This document shows, piece by piece, positions 7,200 to 15,019 of a stretch of 40,393 nucleotides of DNA (position 1 is the stretch's first letter; every line of letters starts with the position of its first letter). A model generated the notes under the pieces. It saw nothing but the letters and a program-made list of their open reading frames with translations, had not been told where the DNA came from and ran no database searches. The translations under genes and the position numbers were made by a program. The DNA comes from CAZDQL01 sp964507325 (GTDB taxonomy: Bacteria > Planctomycetota > UBA1135 > GCA-002686595), in the NCBI GenBank assembly GCA_964507325.1, contig CAZDQL010000061.1:1-40393 (forward strand), in the 5' to 3' direction.

Positions 7200-9173
7200 A
7201 TGGTCAAGGGATGGATCCGCGCCTACGCGCAGGAGCGGGAGCAGTTTTCGGACTTCGATCGTCACTGGACCGAGCGCAACGCGCGGGCCGAGTTTCGGGA
7301 GGGGTTCACGACCGAGCTGCGGGATGACGCGGCCCCTGGCGCGGCGGTGCTCCAGGATCTGCCCTGGGGGACGCAGGTCGAGCTCCCCGACGGCCTGTCG
7401 GAAGACCCGTGGACCCACGCCTTCTACGACGGTCAGGACGGCTACGTCCGCTCCGAGCACGTCGTCGAGGTGGCCTACGTCAAACGCGCCGAGACCGTCG
7501 GAAGCGATTCGGACCTCAAGACGACTCTCCAGTACGACGTCGGGGACGGGAGCCGCGAGCTGATCTGGGGGGACTGCGTGCAGATCCTGGAGCGGGGGGA
7601 AGACACCTGCCTCGTTCGTGCGCGGGGCAGCTTCGGCCACGTTCCCACCGACGATCTGACCAGCGACCCCTTGCTCGAGGTGTACTTCGTCGACGTCGGG
7701 CAAGGGGACGGGGTGCTGGTCCGCACGCCGGATGGGCGCCACCTCCTGGTGGACGGGGGGCTGGAGCGCAAGAAGCAGCTCACCGGCAAGAACGCCGCCG
7801 ACTTCGTCGACTGGAAGTTCTTCCGCGACTACGGCGACTTCCGCGTGCGCCTCGACAGCATGACGGCGTCGCACTCCGACAACGACCACTACGGCGGCTT
7901 GCACGACCTGGTCCGGGAGACCCAGGCCAGCGACCGCGAGCTCGACTGCGTGGGGGTCGACATCGCGACGCTGCACCACCCGGGGCTGTCGCGCTGGGAG
8001 GGGCGCGACGGTGTGGATCCCCCCCATGTCGACGGATTGGGTCCGGCTCGGGATGGCTACTTCCTTCGCCTGCTCGGCAACCGCCAGGACGCCGACGATG
8101 CGATCGTGAACCACGCGGACCACGAGCTGTCCACCTACTGGAAGTGGTTCTTCCGCGACGTCCTCGGGAACAGCGACGAGACCGCGGTCGAGCGCGTCGG
8201 GGTCGACCGCCAAGCGGTGGCCGACGGGGACGACCCGCCCGCCTTCTGGCCCTCCGCAGCCGGCTGCTCGATCCACACGCTGGGCCCGGTGACCGTCGAG
8301 CGCGACGGCCAGCCCGCCCTCAAGGACCTGGGCTCCCGCTCGATCAACACCAACGGGCACTCGATCTGCCTGCGCATCGACTACCACAAGGCGCGCATCC
8401 TGCTGACCGGCGACCTGAACAAGGACAGCATGGACTGGCTCACCGAGTGCTACGGTGAGGATCGATTGGGCGAGGAGTGGGTCTGCGACGTCGCCAAGGC
8501 GTGCCACCACGGCAGCCACGACATCTCCTACAGGTTCCTGAAGGCCCTCGAGCCCGCCTGCACCGTGATCTCCTCCGGCGACGCCGAGGGCCACTCGCAC
8601 CCGCGGCCGGAGATCGTCGGTGCGAGCGCCGTGACCGGCTTCAGGCAGGAGGACGAGGAGAAGGACCGGCTCGTCACCCCGCTCGTCTACATGACCGAGG
8701 CGGAGCGCAGCGTGTCCCTGGGCGCCGTCCACCGCATCGACTTCGCGGGGCTCCCCGTCCCGGACGGGGCCGGTGGCCAGATCACCGTCTCGAGCGGCAT
8801 CCTCCCCGGCCGCCACCTGGACGAGTTGACCTCCGCCAAGCGCCTGTCACCCACCGAGCAGGCCGAGATCGACGCCGCGCCGGAGGAGGATCAGGAGGCG
8901 CTCGAGGACGCGCTGGTGGCGCGCTTGAGGGATCTGGAGGAGCAGGCGATCGACGGCGACATCGAGGCCACCTACTACTGCTCGGTCCCCCAGGGCCCCC
9001 TCAGCGCGAAGTACGTGGAGAAGGACCTCTGGCGCTCCCGCGTCATGGAGAAGAACCACTACGGCCTGGTCAACGTCCGCACCGACGGCGAGCTGATCCT
9101 CTGCGCCACCCTCGACGAGACGGAGGAGGACTGGATCCTGCACACCTTCCCGGCGCGCTTCGAGACGACCTGA
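7200..9173 (+). CDS. Soluble ComEC-like metallo-beta-lactamase protein with SH3-like N-terminal domains
   Basis: A 657-residue protein without signal peptide or membrane helices; the ATG follows a strong GGAGG. Residues 45-155 look like two SH3-type repeats (GTQVELPDG...DGYVRSEHV and GDCVQILERGED...GHVPTDDL). A metallo-beta-lactamase domain of the ComEC/Rec2 type follows. It has YFVDVGQGDG, the metal motif His225-x-Asp227-x-Asp229-His230 (SHSDNDHYGG), the aspartate strand LLTGDLN (Asp405) and HHGSHD (His436-His440). An insert of about 140 residues lies between the metal motif and the aspartate strand. The last 190 residues are acidic and helical with no known motif. ComEC nuclease domains degrade one DNA strand during uptake; this stand-alone form could be a nuclease or other phosphodiesterase. 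The next gene converges with no gap, so no partner gene is obvious. Confidence 0.85.
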   Translation: MVKGWIRAYAQEREQFSDFDRHWTERNARAEFREGFTTELRDDAAPGAAVLQDLPWGTQVELPDGLSEDPWTHAFYDGQDGYVRSEHVVEVAYVKRAETVGSDSDLKTTLQYDVGDGSRELIWGDCVQILERGEDTCLVRARGSFGHVPTDDLTSDPLLEVYFVDVGQGDGVLVRTPDGRHLLVDGGLERKKQLTGKNAADFVDWKFFRDYGDFRVRLDSMTASHSDNDHYGGLHDLVRETQASDRELDCVGVDIATLHHPGLSRWEGRDGVDPPHVDGLGPARDGYFLRLLGNRQDADDAIVNHADHELSTYWKWFFRDVLGNSDETAVERVGVDRQAVADGDDPPAFWPSAAGCSIHTLGPVTVERDGQPALKDLGSRSINTNGHSICLRIDYHKARILLTGDLNKDSMDWLTECYGEDRLGEEWVCDVAKACHHGSHDISYRFLKALEPACTVISSGDAEGHSHPRPEIVGASAVTGFRQEDEEKDRLVTPLVYMTEAERSVSLGAVHRIDFAGLPVPDGAGGQITVSSGILPGRHLDELTSAKRLSPTEQAEIDAAPEEDQEALEDALVARLRDLEEQAIDGDIEATYYCSVPQGPLSAKYVEKDLWRSRVMEKNHYGLVNVRTDGELILCATLDETEEDWILHTFPARFETT

Positions 9174-9893
9174 CTACAACCCCACCCGCCGGTGGGAGGC
9201 GTAGAAGAGGAAACGGCCCAGGAGCTCGGAGGCCACGAGGAGTGCGCTGGCGACCACGGTGGCCACGAGGCTCGGGAGCATGGCGATCGCCGCCCCCACG
9301 AGCGCTCCGAAGACGCGCAGCATGAAGAGCCCCCGGAACTGGCTCGCGACGATCGCCGCGCTGGCGACCGCCGCCGCATCCCCCCGCCGGAGCTGACTCA
9401 GGTGCAGGTAGGTCGCCAGGAGCAGCGCCGGCGCCGTCACCAACGCGATCGGGCCCTGGCCGAGGAGCGCCGCGCTCAGGAGCAATGCCGTCCCGAAGAA
9501 CGCCACCGGGGTGGCCCAGGTGTTCCAGGCGGGAACCGTCCGGATCGCGTAGACGCGGGAGACCGCGAGCACGAAGACCAGGCCCAGGGCCGCGGCGAGC
9601 CAGGCGACCACCTCCTCACCGGTCGCGAGCTGCGCGACGACCGCCGCGGCGAAGAGCGCGCCGAGGAGGAGCTCGCGGCTCAACCACGAAGAGTGCAGGT
9701 TCGCCAGCGCGAAGCGCGCCCCCGCCGGCCGACCGAGGTGCAGGGTGGCCCAGCCGAATCCCAGCGCGAGGAAGACCAGCGCGAGTGTCGGCCGCGGCTC
9801 CCCCAAGACCGCGCCCAGCGCGCAGATCCCCGCGGCGGCCTGGGTCGCCACCGTGAAGACCACCAGGGACCACTCCGTCCTGTCGCGCGACAT
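9174..9893 (-). CDS. dmsC: DmsC-type membrane anchor subunit of a DMSO-reductase-family enzyme
   Basis: A 239-residue protein, almost entirely hydrophobic, with about eight transmembrane helices and short loops. The segments FGWATLHLGRPAGARFALANLHSSWLSRE and FGTALLLSAAL match the DmsC anchor family, which oxidises menaquinol and holds the catalytic and iron-sulfur subunits at the membrane. The ATG overlaps the stop of the iron-sulfur gene by one base (TGATG), so it is the last gene of the dmsABC operon. Its stop codon abuts the stop of the convergent MBL gene with no spacer. Family is clear from context and topology. The terminal electron acceptor (DMSO, selenate or another oxo compound) cannot be deduced from this subunit. 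Confidence 0.85.
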   Translation of the reverse strand: MSRDRTEWSLVVFTVATQAAAGICALGAVLGEPRPTLALVFLALGFGWATLHLGRPAGARFALANLHSSWLSRELLLGALFAAAVVAQLATGEEVVAWLAAALGLVFVLAVSRVYAIRTVPAWNTWATPVAFFGTALLLSAALLGQGPIALVTAPALLLATYLHLSQLRRGDAAAVASAAIVASQFRGLFMLRVFGALVGAAIAMLPSLVATVVASALLVASELLGRFLFYASHRRVGL

Positions 9894-10498
9894 CAGAGCT
9901 CCTCCCGGTTGCCGATCTGCGCTTCACCCCGCGCCGCGCTGTCGACGTCGCGGTGCGGAGTCAAGCCCGCCGACGGCCGGGTGAGGTCGGGGGCGGGGAG
10001 GGGGAAGGTCCCCTCGCTGCCGTCGGTCCCCTGTGCGAAGTCCTCGATCGAGAGCACCCGCATCTGGCACGCTTCGACGCAGGCGGGGTCGCGGCCCTGC
10101 GCCAGGTGGTCGCGGCACAGGTCGCACTTGGTCATCACTCCGGCGGACTCGTCGAACTGCGGCGCGGCGTAGGGGCAAGCCCACTCGCAGTAGCGGCAGC
10201 CCATGCAGCGCTCGGCGTCCACCGCCACGATCCCGTCCTCCCCCCTGGCCATCGCCCGCGTCGGACAGACCTCGGCGCAGATCGGCCGCTCGCAGTGCAT
10301 GCAGGCCAGCGAGACGTGGTAGGCGTAGGACTCGTCGATCCAGAGCTCCCCGCGCCGCACCCAGCCGCCGCCGGAGACCTCCGCCACCCGGCGCCAGAGG
10401 ATCCCCGGCTCGAGGTCGTGCTTGTCCTTGCAGGCGAGCTGGCAGGCCTTGCAGCCCGTGCAGCTCCTGAGGTCGACGTGGAAGCCGGGGCGACTCAC
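9893..10498 (-). CDS. dmsB: DmsB-type four [4Fe-4S] ferredoxin subunit
   Basis: A 201-residue electron-transfer subunit. Four Cys clusters are present: C13-x2-C16-x2-C19-x3-C23 (CTGCKACQLAC), CMHCERPICAEVCP, CMGCRYCEWACP and CDLCRDH...CVEAC. This is the DmsB/NrfC pattern that passes electrons from the membrane anchor to the molybdenum subunit. The start is GTG at 10498, after a GGAGGTG ribosome binding site; it overlaps the stop of the catalytic gene by four bases (GTGA), a sign of coupled translation. Any larger in-frame reading from upstream is antisense-like Arg/Pro-rich sequence over dmsA and is rejected. No signal peptide is present, as usual for this subunit. Confidence 0.92.
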   Translation of the reverse strand: MSRPGFHVDLRSCTGCKACQLACKDKHDLEPGILWRRVAEVSGGGWVRRGELWIDESYAYHVSLACMHCERPICAEVCPTRAMARGEDGIVAVDAERCMGCRYCEWACPYAAPQFDESAGVMTKCDLCRDHLAQGRDPACVEACQMRVLSIEDFAQGTDGSEGTFPLPAPDLTRPSAGLTPHRDVDSAARGEAQIGNREEL

Positions 10499-12771
10499 CT
10501 GTGCACCTCCCGCTCGACCTGCACCATCGCGGTGTGCGCGGCGCAGCCGTGGGCGAAGGGGGTCAGGCGCTCCGAGGTCAGGACGTTGGTCGCGCCGCCG
10601 CGGTCGACTCCCTCCTCGTCCGGCGCCCACCAGGCGCCCTGGGGGACGTCCACCACCCCGGGGCGGATGCGGTTCGTGACGCGGCAGGGGATGACGATCG
10701 CACCGCGCTCGTTCCAGACGCGCACCTCGTCCCCGTCGGCGATCCCGCGCGCCTCGGCGTCCACCGGGTTCAGGAAGACGCGCTGGGGGAAGGCCTCGCG
10801 CAGCCAGGGGTTGTTGGCGTGGCTGGAGTGCACGCGGGCCAGGCTGTGGGAGCCGATCAGCTGCAGGGGGAAGCGCTCCGCCTCCGGGCCGAAGGGACTC
10901 TCCCACTCCTGGACGTACTTCGGGACCGCGGGGACTTCTGCGGGACGGCCGTAGTCGGAGAGCTCCCCGGAGAAGATCTCGATCTTGCCGCTGGGGGTGT
11001 CGAGGGGGTGCGCCTCCGGGTCCGCCCGGAAGTCGGCCAGGGCCACCTGCGGCTCGTCGATGCGCAGGGCGTGCACTCCGGTACCGGAGGCCTCGAGCTC
11101 GTCGAGGTCGGGGAGGTCGGGGTAGCGGTCGCGGTAGAGTTCGAGGATGCGCGCCACCCAACCCCGCTCGTCGCGCCCCTCGGTGTACTCCTCGCCGATC
11201 CCCAGCCGCTCGGCGATCTGGGCGCAGATGCGGTAGTCGCTGCGGCTCTCCCCCAGCGGCTCGACGAGCTGGGGCATCAGCAGGAGCTCGTCGCTGAACT
11301 TCCAGCCGTCCTGGATCCCCCAGGTCTCGAAGGAGGTGCAGGCGGGCAGCACCAGGTCGGCGAACTTCCCCGTCGGGGTCAGGAAGTGGTCCTGCACGAT
11401 CAGGAACTCGACCCGATCCTCGTCGGCGAGGATGCGCGCGTTCCGGTTGACGTTCATGTGCTGGTTCAGGAGGCAGTTCGTCGCGACCGCGTAGAGCAGC
11501 TTGACGTCGCTCTCCAGGTGCTCCGCGCCGATCACCCCGTCCGCGCGCCCCATCGAGTGGCCGCGCAGCACCGCCTCCGACCAGGCCGCCGCCGGGATCG
11601 CGGCGGGGTAGGGGTTGGCGCCCAGGGGGATCGCGATCCAGCGCCCGCCCCCCTCCGGCGGCGGCAGGGCCAGGCCGCTGGCGCACCCCCCGGGGATCCC
11701 CACGTTGCCGGTGATCGCCGCCAGGGCGCACCCCGCGCGGACCACCTGCTCGCCGTAGGCGCGCCGCTGCATGCCGTAGCCCTGGTAGAGCATCGCCGGG
11801 CTCGTCGTGGCGTACTCGCGGGCCAGGCGCGCGATCGTCTCGCGGGGGATGCCCGTGATCGCCTCCGCCCACTCGGGGGTCTTCTCGACGCCGTCGCGGC
11901 GGCCGAGGAGGTAGTCCTCCCAGCTCTCCTCTCCGGCGTGCTCCGGCGGCATGCCGTGCGAGTCGAAGCCGACGCAGTGGGAGGCGATGAACTCGCGGTC
12001 GTGCAGCTCCTCCTGGACGATCACGTACGCCATGGCGCACATCATCGCCGCGTCGGTCCCCGGTCGGATCGGCACCCACTCGTCGGCCAGACCCACGGCG
12101 GAGAGGGTGCGGCGCGGGTCGACGCACACCACCCGCGCCCCCCGCTCGCGCGCCTGCTTCACGAACCAGGCGCTGTTGGTGCCGTCGATCATCTCGGCGG
12201 GGTTCCAGCCCCACATCAGGACGTAGCGGCTGTTGACCCAGTCCTGGCGTTGGCTGCCGGTGATGAGCGTGCCGTAGACGGTGGGGGTGGCGCGATTGAT
12301 GCAGGCCCAGGAGTAGCTGTTCTCGATCGAGAGGCACCCGCCGGAGAGGTGCAGCAGCCGCCGCGCCAGGTGGGAGCCCGAGGTGTTGCTGTAGGAGCCG
12401 GTGCCGTAGGGCACGAGCAGCGCTCCCGGTCCGTAGGTCTCGCGCACGCGCCGGATCTCACTCGCCGCGAGATCCAGGGCTTCGTCCCACTCGATGCGCT
12501 CGAAGCGCCCCTCGCCGCGCCGGCCGACTCGCCGTAGGGGATGGGTCAGCCGGTCGGGGTGGTACTGCCGCCGCAGGTAGGCGCGCCCTCGGGCGCAGGC
12601 GACGAGTCTCGGTTGGGCGAGGTCGTCCGCTCCGCGGTCGTCCCCCTCGAGCCGCACGATGCGCCCTCCCTCCACGTGCGCCACCAAGAGGCAGCGCCCC
12701 CCGCAGTTGTGGGCGGGGCAGGAGGTCCGAATCCGCTCGCTCGTGGGGGACGAAACGGCTCCGACGCTCAT
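10495..12771 (-). CDS. dmsA: DmsA-type molybdopterin oxidoreductase, catalytic subunit
   Basis: A 758-residue member of the DMSO-reductase family. The N-terminus carries the [4Fe-4S] ligands C18, C23, C27 and C59 (CPAHNCGGRC...VACARGR). Further on are the molybdopterin signatures YGTGSYSNTSG, MWGWNPAEM, VCVDPRR and the C-terminal dinucleotide-binding region with HSLARVHSSHANNPWL. Closest in feel to DmsA/YnfE-type reductases. Only 17 residues precede the first cluster Cys, so there is no twin-arginine leader; the ATG choice is limited by the short space and cannot add one. The holoenzyme may therefore face the cytoplasm, unlike the E. coli enzyme. No TorD/DmsD chaperone gene lies nearby. A TAGGCT element six bases before the ATG suggests a leaderless transcript. 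Confidence 0.9.
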   Translation of the reverse strand: MSVGAVSSPTSERIRTSCPAHNCGGRCLLVAHVEGGRIVRLEGDDRGADDLAQPRLVACARGRAYLRRQYHPDRLTHPLRRVGRRGEGRFERIEWDEALDLAASEIRRVRETYGPGALLVPYGTGSYSNTSGSHLARRLLHLSGGCLSIENSYSWACINRATPTVYGTLITGSQRQDWVNSRYVLMWGWNPAEMIDGTNSAWFVKQARERGARVVCVDPRRTLSAVGLADEWVPIRPGTDAAMMCAMAYVIVQEELHDREFIASHCVGFDSHGMPPEHAGEESWEDYLLGRRDGVEKTPEWAEAITGIPRETIARLAREYATTSPAMLYQGYGMQRRAYGEQVVRAGCALAAITGNVGIPGGCASGLALPPPEGGGRWIAIPLGANPYPAAIPAAAWSEAVLRGHSMGRADGVIGAEHLESDVKLLYAVATNCLLNQHMNVNRNARILADEDRVEFLIVQDHFLTPTGKFADLVLPACTSFETWGIQDGWKFSDELLLMPQLVEPLGESRSDYRICAQIAERLGIGEEYTEGRDERGWVARILELYRDRYPDLPDLDELEASGTGVHALRIDEPQVALADFRADPEAHPLDTPSGKIEIFSGELSDYGRPAEVPAVPKYVQEWESPFGPEAERFPLQLIGSHSLARVHSSHANNPWLREAFPQRVFLNPVDAEARGIADGDEVRVWNERGAIVIPCRVTNRIRPGVVDVPQGAWWAPDEEGVDRGGATNVLTSERLTPFAHGCAAHTAMVQVEREVHR

Positions 12772-12777
12772 CGCCAG

Positions 12778-12783
12778 AGCCTA
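12778..12783 (-). promoter_or_regulatory. Candidate -10 (TAGGCT) for leaderless dmsA transcript
   Basis: Read on the minus strand, TAGGCT ends six bases before the dmsA ATG, the spacing at which the A of ATG would be the transcription start. No Shine-Dalgarno sequence is present. The AlkX-type gene at 18295 has the same arrangement with TATCCT. No -35 match was found. Confidence 0.35.
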
Positions 12784-13253
12784 CCCCCGATCGCCGCCTC
12801 CCGGGTCAGTCCTACGCGCGCTTCGACTGCGGCACGATGCAGGTCTGGTACTCGAGTCTTGTCAGCTCTTCGGGACCGCGAGTTCGGGGTCGAGGACCAG
12901 CCCTCGGACGATCTTGCCGCGGTCGGCGAGGTCTCGGCTGATGAGTTGAAGTCCAGGTGGGTCGTGAAGGGGATCCCGGTGGCGGCTCCCAGCGGGGAGA
13001 AGATCTGGATCGTCGCCCCGGACGGAGTACGCGACGTCGCCGTGGCCCCGGCGGCCAACCTGCCGCGCTTCTTCCTTCGGCCGGTCGAGGGCGCACCCTC
13101 CGACTCGCCTAACCGCGGGCGACCCGCGGATGAACGGCCCCGATCGTCCACGAGCGGCCCGATCACACGGGCCTCGAACGAGCAAGCACCAACTGCCGAC
13201 CGCAAGGGCGCAGGTTCTCGGGCAAGAGGCCCCTTGGAGTTCCTATTCTCCGC
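12784..13253. other. Spacer with possible gene remnant
   Basis: No complete gene is evident in these 470 bases. From about 12880 to 13110 the plus strand has strongly GC-biased third codon positions and a protein-like reading (VSADELKSRWVVKGIPVAAP and SGEKIWIVAPDGVRDVAV). It has no start with a ribosome binding site and runs on into frames antisense to the next gene. I do not recognise it; it may be the middle of a decayed gene. Confidence 0.35.
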
Positions 13254-14381
13254 TCACCGTTCGACCACGACGACCTCGATCGGCGACGACTCGTTGTCGG
13301 TGGAGGCATGCTCGCACTGCGGTACGAGATTGCCGGGGTCCAACGTCACGGTGATCCGGCACCTCCCCGGCGGCATGTCCGAGGGCGTCCACAGCTCCCG
13401 CTCCACGCAGGATCCCAGGGCGATCGAGTCGATCTCGTCGAACTCGTACACCCGCGACCAGTCCACCTCCAGGGATTCGATGTGCACGCGCTCGGACACG
13501 GGGCCGGTCTCGCCCTCGTAGCTCCCGCAGATCGGGTCGTAGCATGCGAGCCATCGGACCGCGACGGAAGAGTCCGGCCTCATCTCCTCGGGGGCCTCGA
13601 GGTTGCGCAGGGCCAGATCGCCCAGGCTAGGCGGGCAGTAGCACGGGTCCACCTCGAATGCACCCTGGGCGAAGTTGTTGTCATCGACGGCCGGCTCGCG
13701 GTCCAGGAATCCACACTCCCTCGCGTACGCGCCCGGATTGAGACGTACCTCGATCGTGTACGAGCCCTGCTTGAGGCCGTCGGCGTACCAGTACTCGAAG
13801 CGGACGCAGTCGTCCATGTCCACCGACGGAACCTGCACTGTGAACTGGTCCTCGAGCACGCCGGAGCGCCGAATCGTGACGAGCGCAGGGAAGTCCCCGG
13901 AGCGCCCTCGAGGATCCACGCAGTCCCGCTGGTCGTAGCAGTACTCCCACATGATGTAGAAGCCGGTGAATTCCGTCGGTCGAACGGGGTTGGTCCGTAT
14001 CGTCGGCGAGACTGCGGGGTCGAAGAGGAGGTCCAGGCCCGAGTGGTCCATGGTCTGGTCCGTCGGCGCATGGTAGCCGCTGCACGTGCACTCGTACTGG
14101 AACTCCAGCGTCACGTCCCTGGGAACAGATGATCCCAAGCGTTCCACGGCTACGTACCAGGTCCTCGACAGGAGCGTAGGGAATTCGTGGATCGCCTGCG
14201 TGGCGGACCACCGACCGCCACGGTCGAACCACTCATCGCTCGGGGTGCTCAGGCCTATTAGCCCGAAGTGTCTTTGCCGTCGACCACGCCGCCGCTCGCG
14301 AGCAGAGCGATCCTCGTTCCGAGTTCCGGCACGCTTCCACGGCCGCGCACGATGATGGGGCCGAACGGCGTGAAGGGGCAT
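13254..14381 (-). CDS. Cys-rich CARDB-type secreted protein, C-terminal part of a frameshifted gene
   Basis: The sensible protein runs from about 14265 to the stop at 13254; the first 40 residues after the ATG at 14381 are Arg-rich and look like out-of-frame reading. The product is beta-rich with many cysteines (YECTCSGYH, YCYDQRDCVD, CYCPP). It ends in a CARDB/APHP-like domain, where LGDLALRNLEAPEEMRPDSS opens the strand pattern typical of that family and VDWSRVYEFDEID lies near the middle. Its true N-terminus is the signal-bearing frame at 14258-14641: a -1 shift around 14258-14266 would fuse DGKDTSG to LIGLSTPSDEWF without interruption. Such domains are extracellular adhesion or structural modules. 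The break may be a real mutation, a sequencing error or, less likely, programmed. Confidence 0.65.
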   Translation of the reverse strand: MPLHAVRPHHRARPWKRAGTRNEDRSARERRRGRRQRHFGLIGLSTPSDEWFDRGGRWSATQAIHEFPTLLSRTWYVAVERLGSSVPRDVTLEFQYECTCSGYHAPTDQTMDHSGLDLLFDPAVSPTIRTNPVRPTEFTGFYIMWEYCYDQRDCVDPRGRSGDFPALVTIRRSGVLEDQFTVQVPSVDMDDCVRFEYWYADGLKQGSYTIEVRLNPGAYARECGFLDREPAVDDNNFAQGAFEVDPCYCPPSLGDLALRNLEAPEEMRPDSSVAVRWLACYDPICGSYEGETGPVSERVHIESLEVDWSRVYEFDEIDSIALGSCVERELWTPSDMPPGRCRITVTLDPGNLVPQCEHASTDNESSPIEVVVVER

Positions 14382-14641
14382 CCGCTGAAGGAGATCCGGG
14401 CCCCGTACACGTCCCAGAGCGACTCTGGCTGCCCCTCGACGTGGGACTCGCGCCGCTCTCCGATGTACCCGAGGTTCACCTCGCCGATGGGGCAGGAGAC
14501 CTCCGGGAGCGAGGAGTCGTCAGCGGGGAGCTTGCAGGTCGAGAGCAGTGCCCCCGCCAGGACACAGGCCCCGATCCCCAGGGTCCAGCTGAGAATCCGA
14601 CGAGTCCAGCCATTCGCCAGGTAGGAGCTCCCGTTCACCAT
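14258..14641 (-). CDS. Signal-bearing N-terminal fragment of the same frameshifted CARDB-type gene
   Basis: A 127-residue reading that begins with a positively charged N-region and a hydrophobic stretch (WTLGIGACVLAGALLSTC), either a signal peptide or a weak lipobox ending at Cys. A GAGGAG ribosome binding site precedes the ATG. The following residues (SCPIGEVNLGYIGERRE) lead into a beta-rich segment that stops abruptly at GKDTSG followed by two stop codons. The reading in the -1 frame continues naturally as the 13254-14381 protein. On its own it would be a truncated lipoprotein. No other gene lies within 370 bases upstream. Confidence 0.6.
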   Translation of the reverse strand: MVNGSSYLANGWTRRILSWTLGIGACVLAGALLSTCKLPADDSSLPEVSCPIGEVNLGYIGERRESHVEGQPESLWDVYGARISFSGCPFTPFGPIIVRGRGSVPELGTRIALLASGGVVDGKDTSG

Positions 14642-15019
14642 CGTCCAGTCTCCTCGTCATGGGGTGTCGAGGACCGCGAAGGGACGGCCGCGCCCGTGCG
14701 GACCCTCGAATCCGCCGATCGGCAAGCTGCTCTGTCGAGGATAGTCGTTCCAAGTTGCCTCCGCAACGAGGACAGTCCGCGAGGCAGGGCCGATCCGGCT
14801 TGGCTCTGTGGCGCTCTGGCTCGACCCTCTCCCTGTCGCAGTCTCTCGCCGGGTGTTCTCTGCTCTGTTCAAGAGGGCGCCCCCCCCCGCAGCGGCCGCG
14901 GCATGGGGGGCGATCCGTTCGATCGTCGGGGACTCACCGGTTCTCGATCGACTCCGTCTCCATGACGAGGGGCGGAAGCAGGAGGGTGAACCGTCGCATG
15001 ACGGGTCCCTCGGGGTTGA
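14642..15019. other. Spacer, no gene recognised
   Basis: This 378-base stretch lies between the start of the frameshifted secreted-protein gene and the end of the GH2 gene, both on the minus strand. Short frames exist on both strands, but none has a ribosome binding site together with a protein-like composition. A run of nine C (14880-14888) is the only notable sequence. The promoter of the downstream gene should lie here, but I cannot assign one. Confidence 0.5.
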
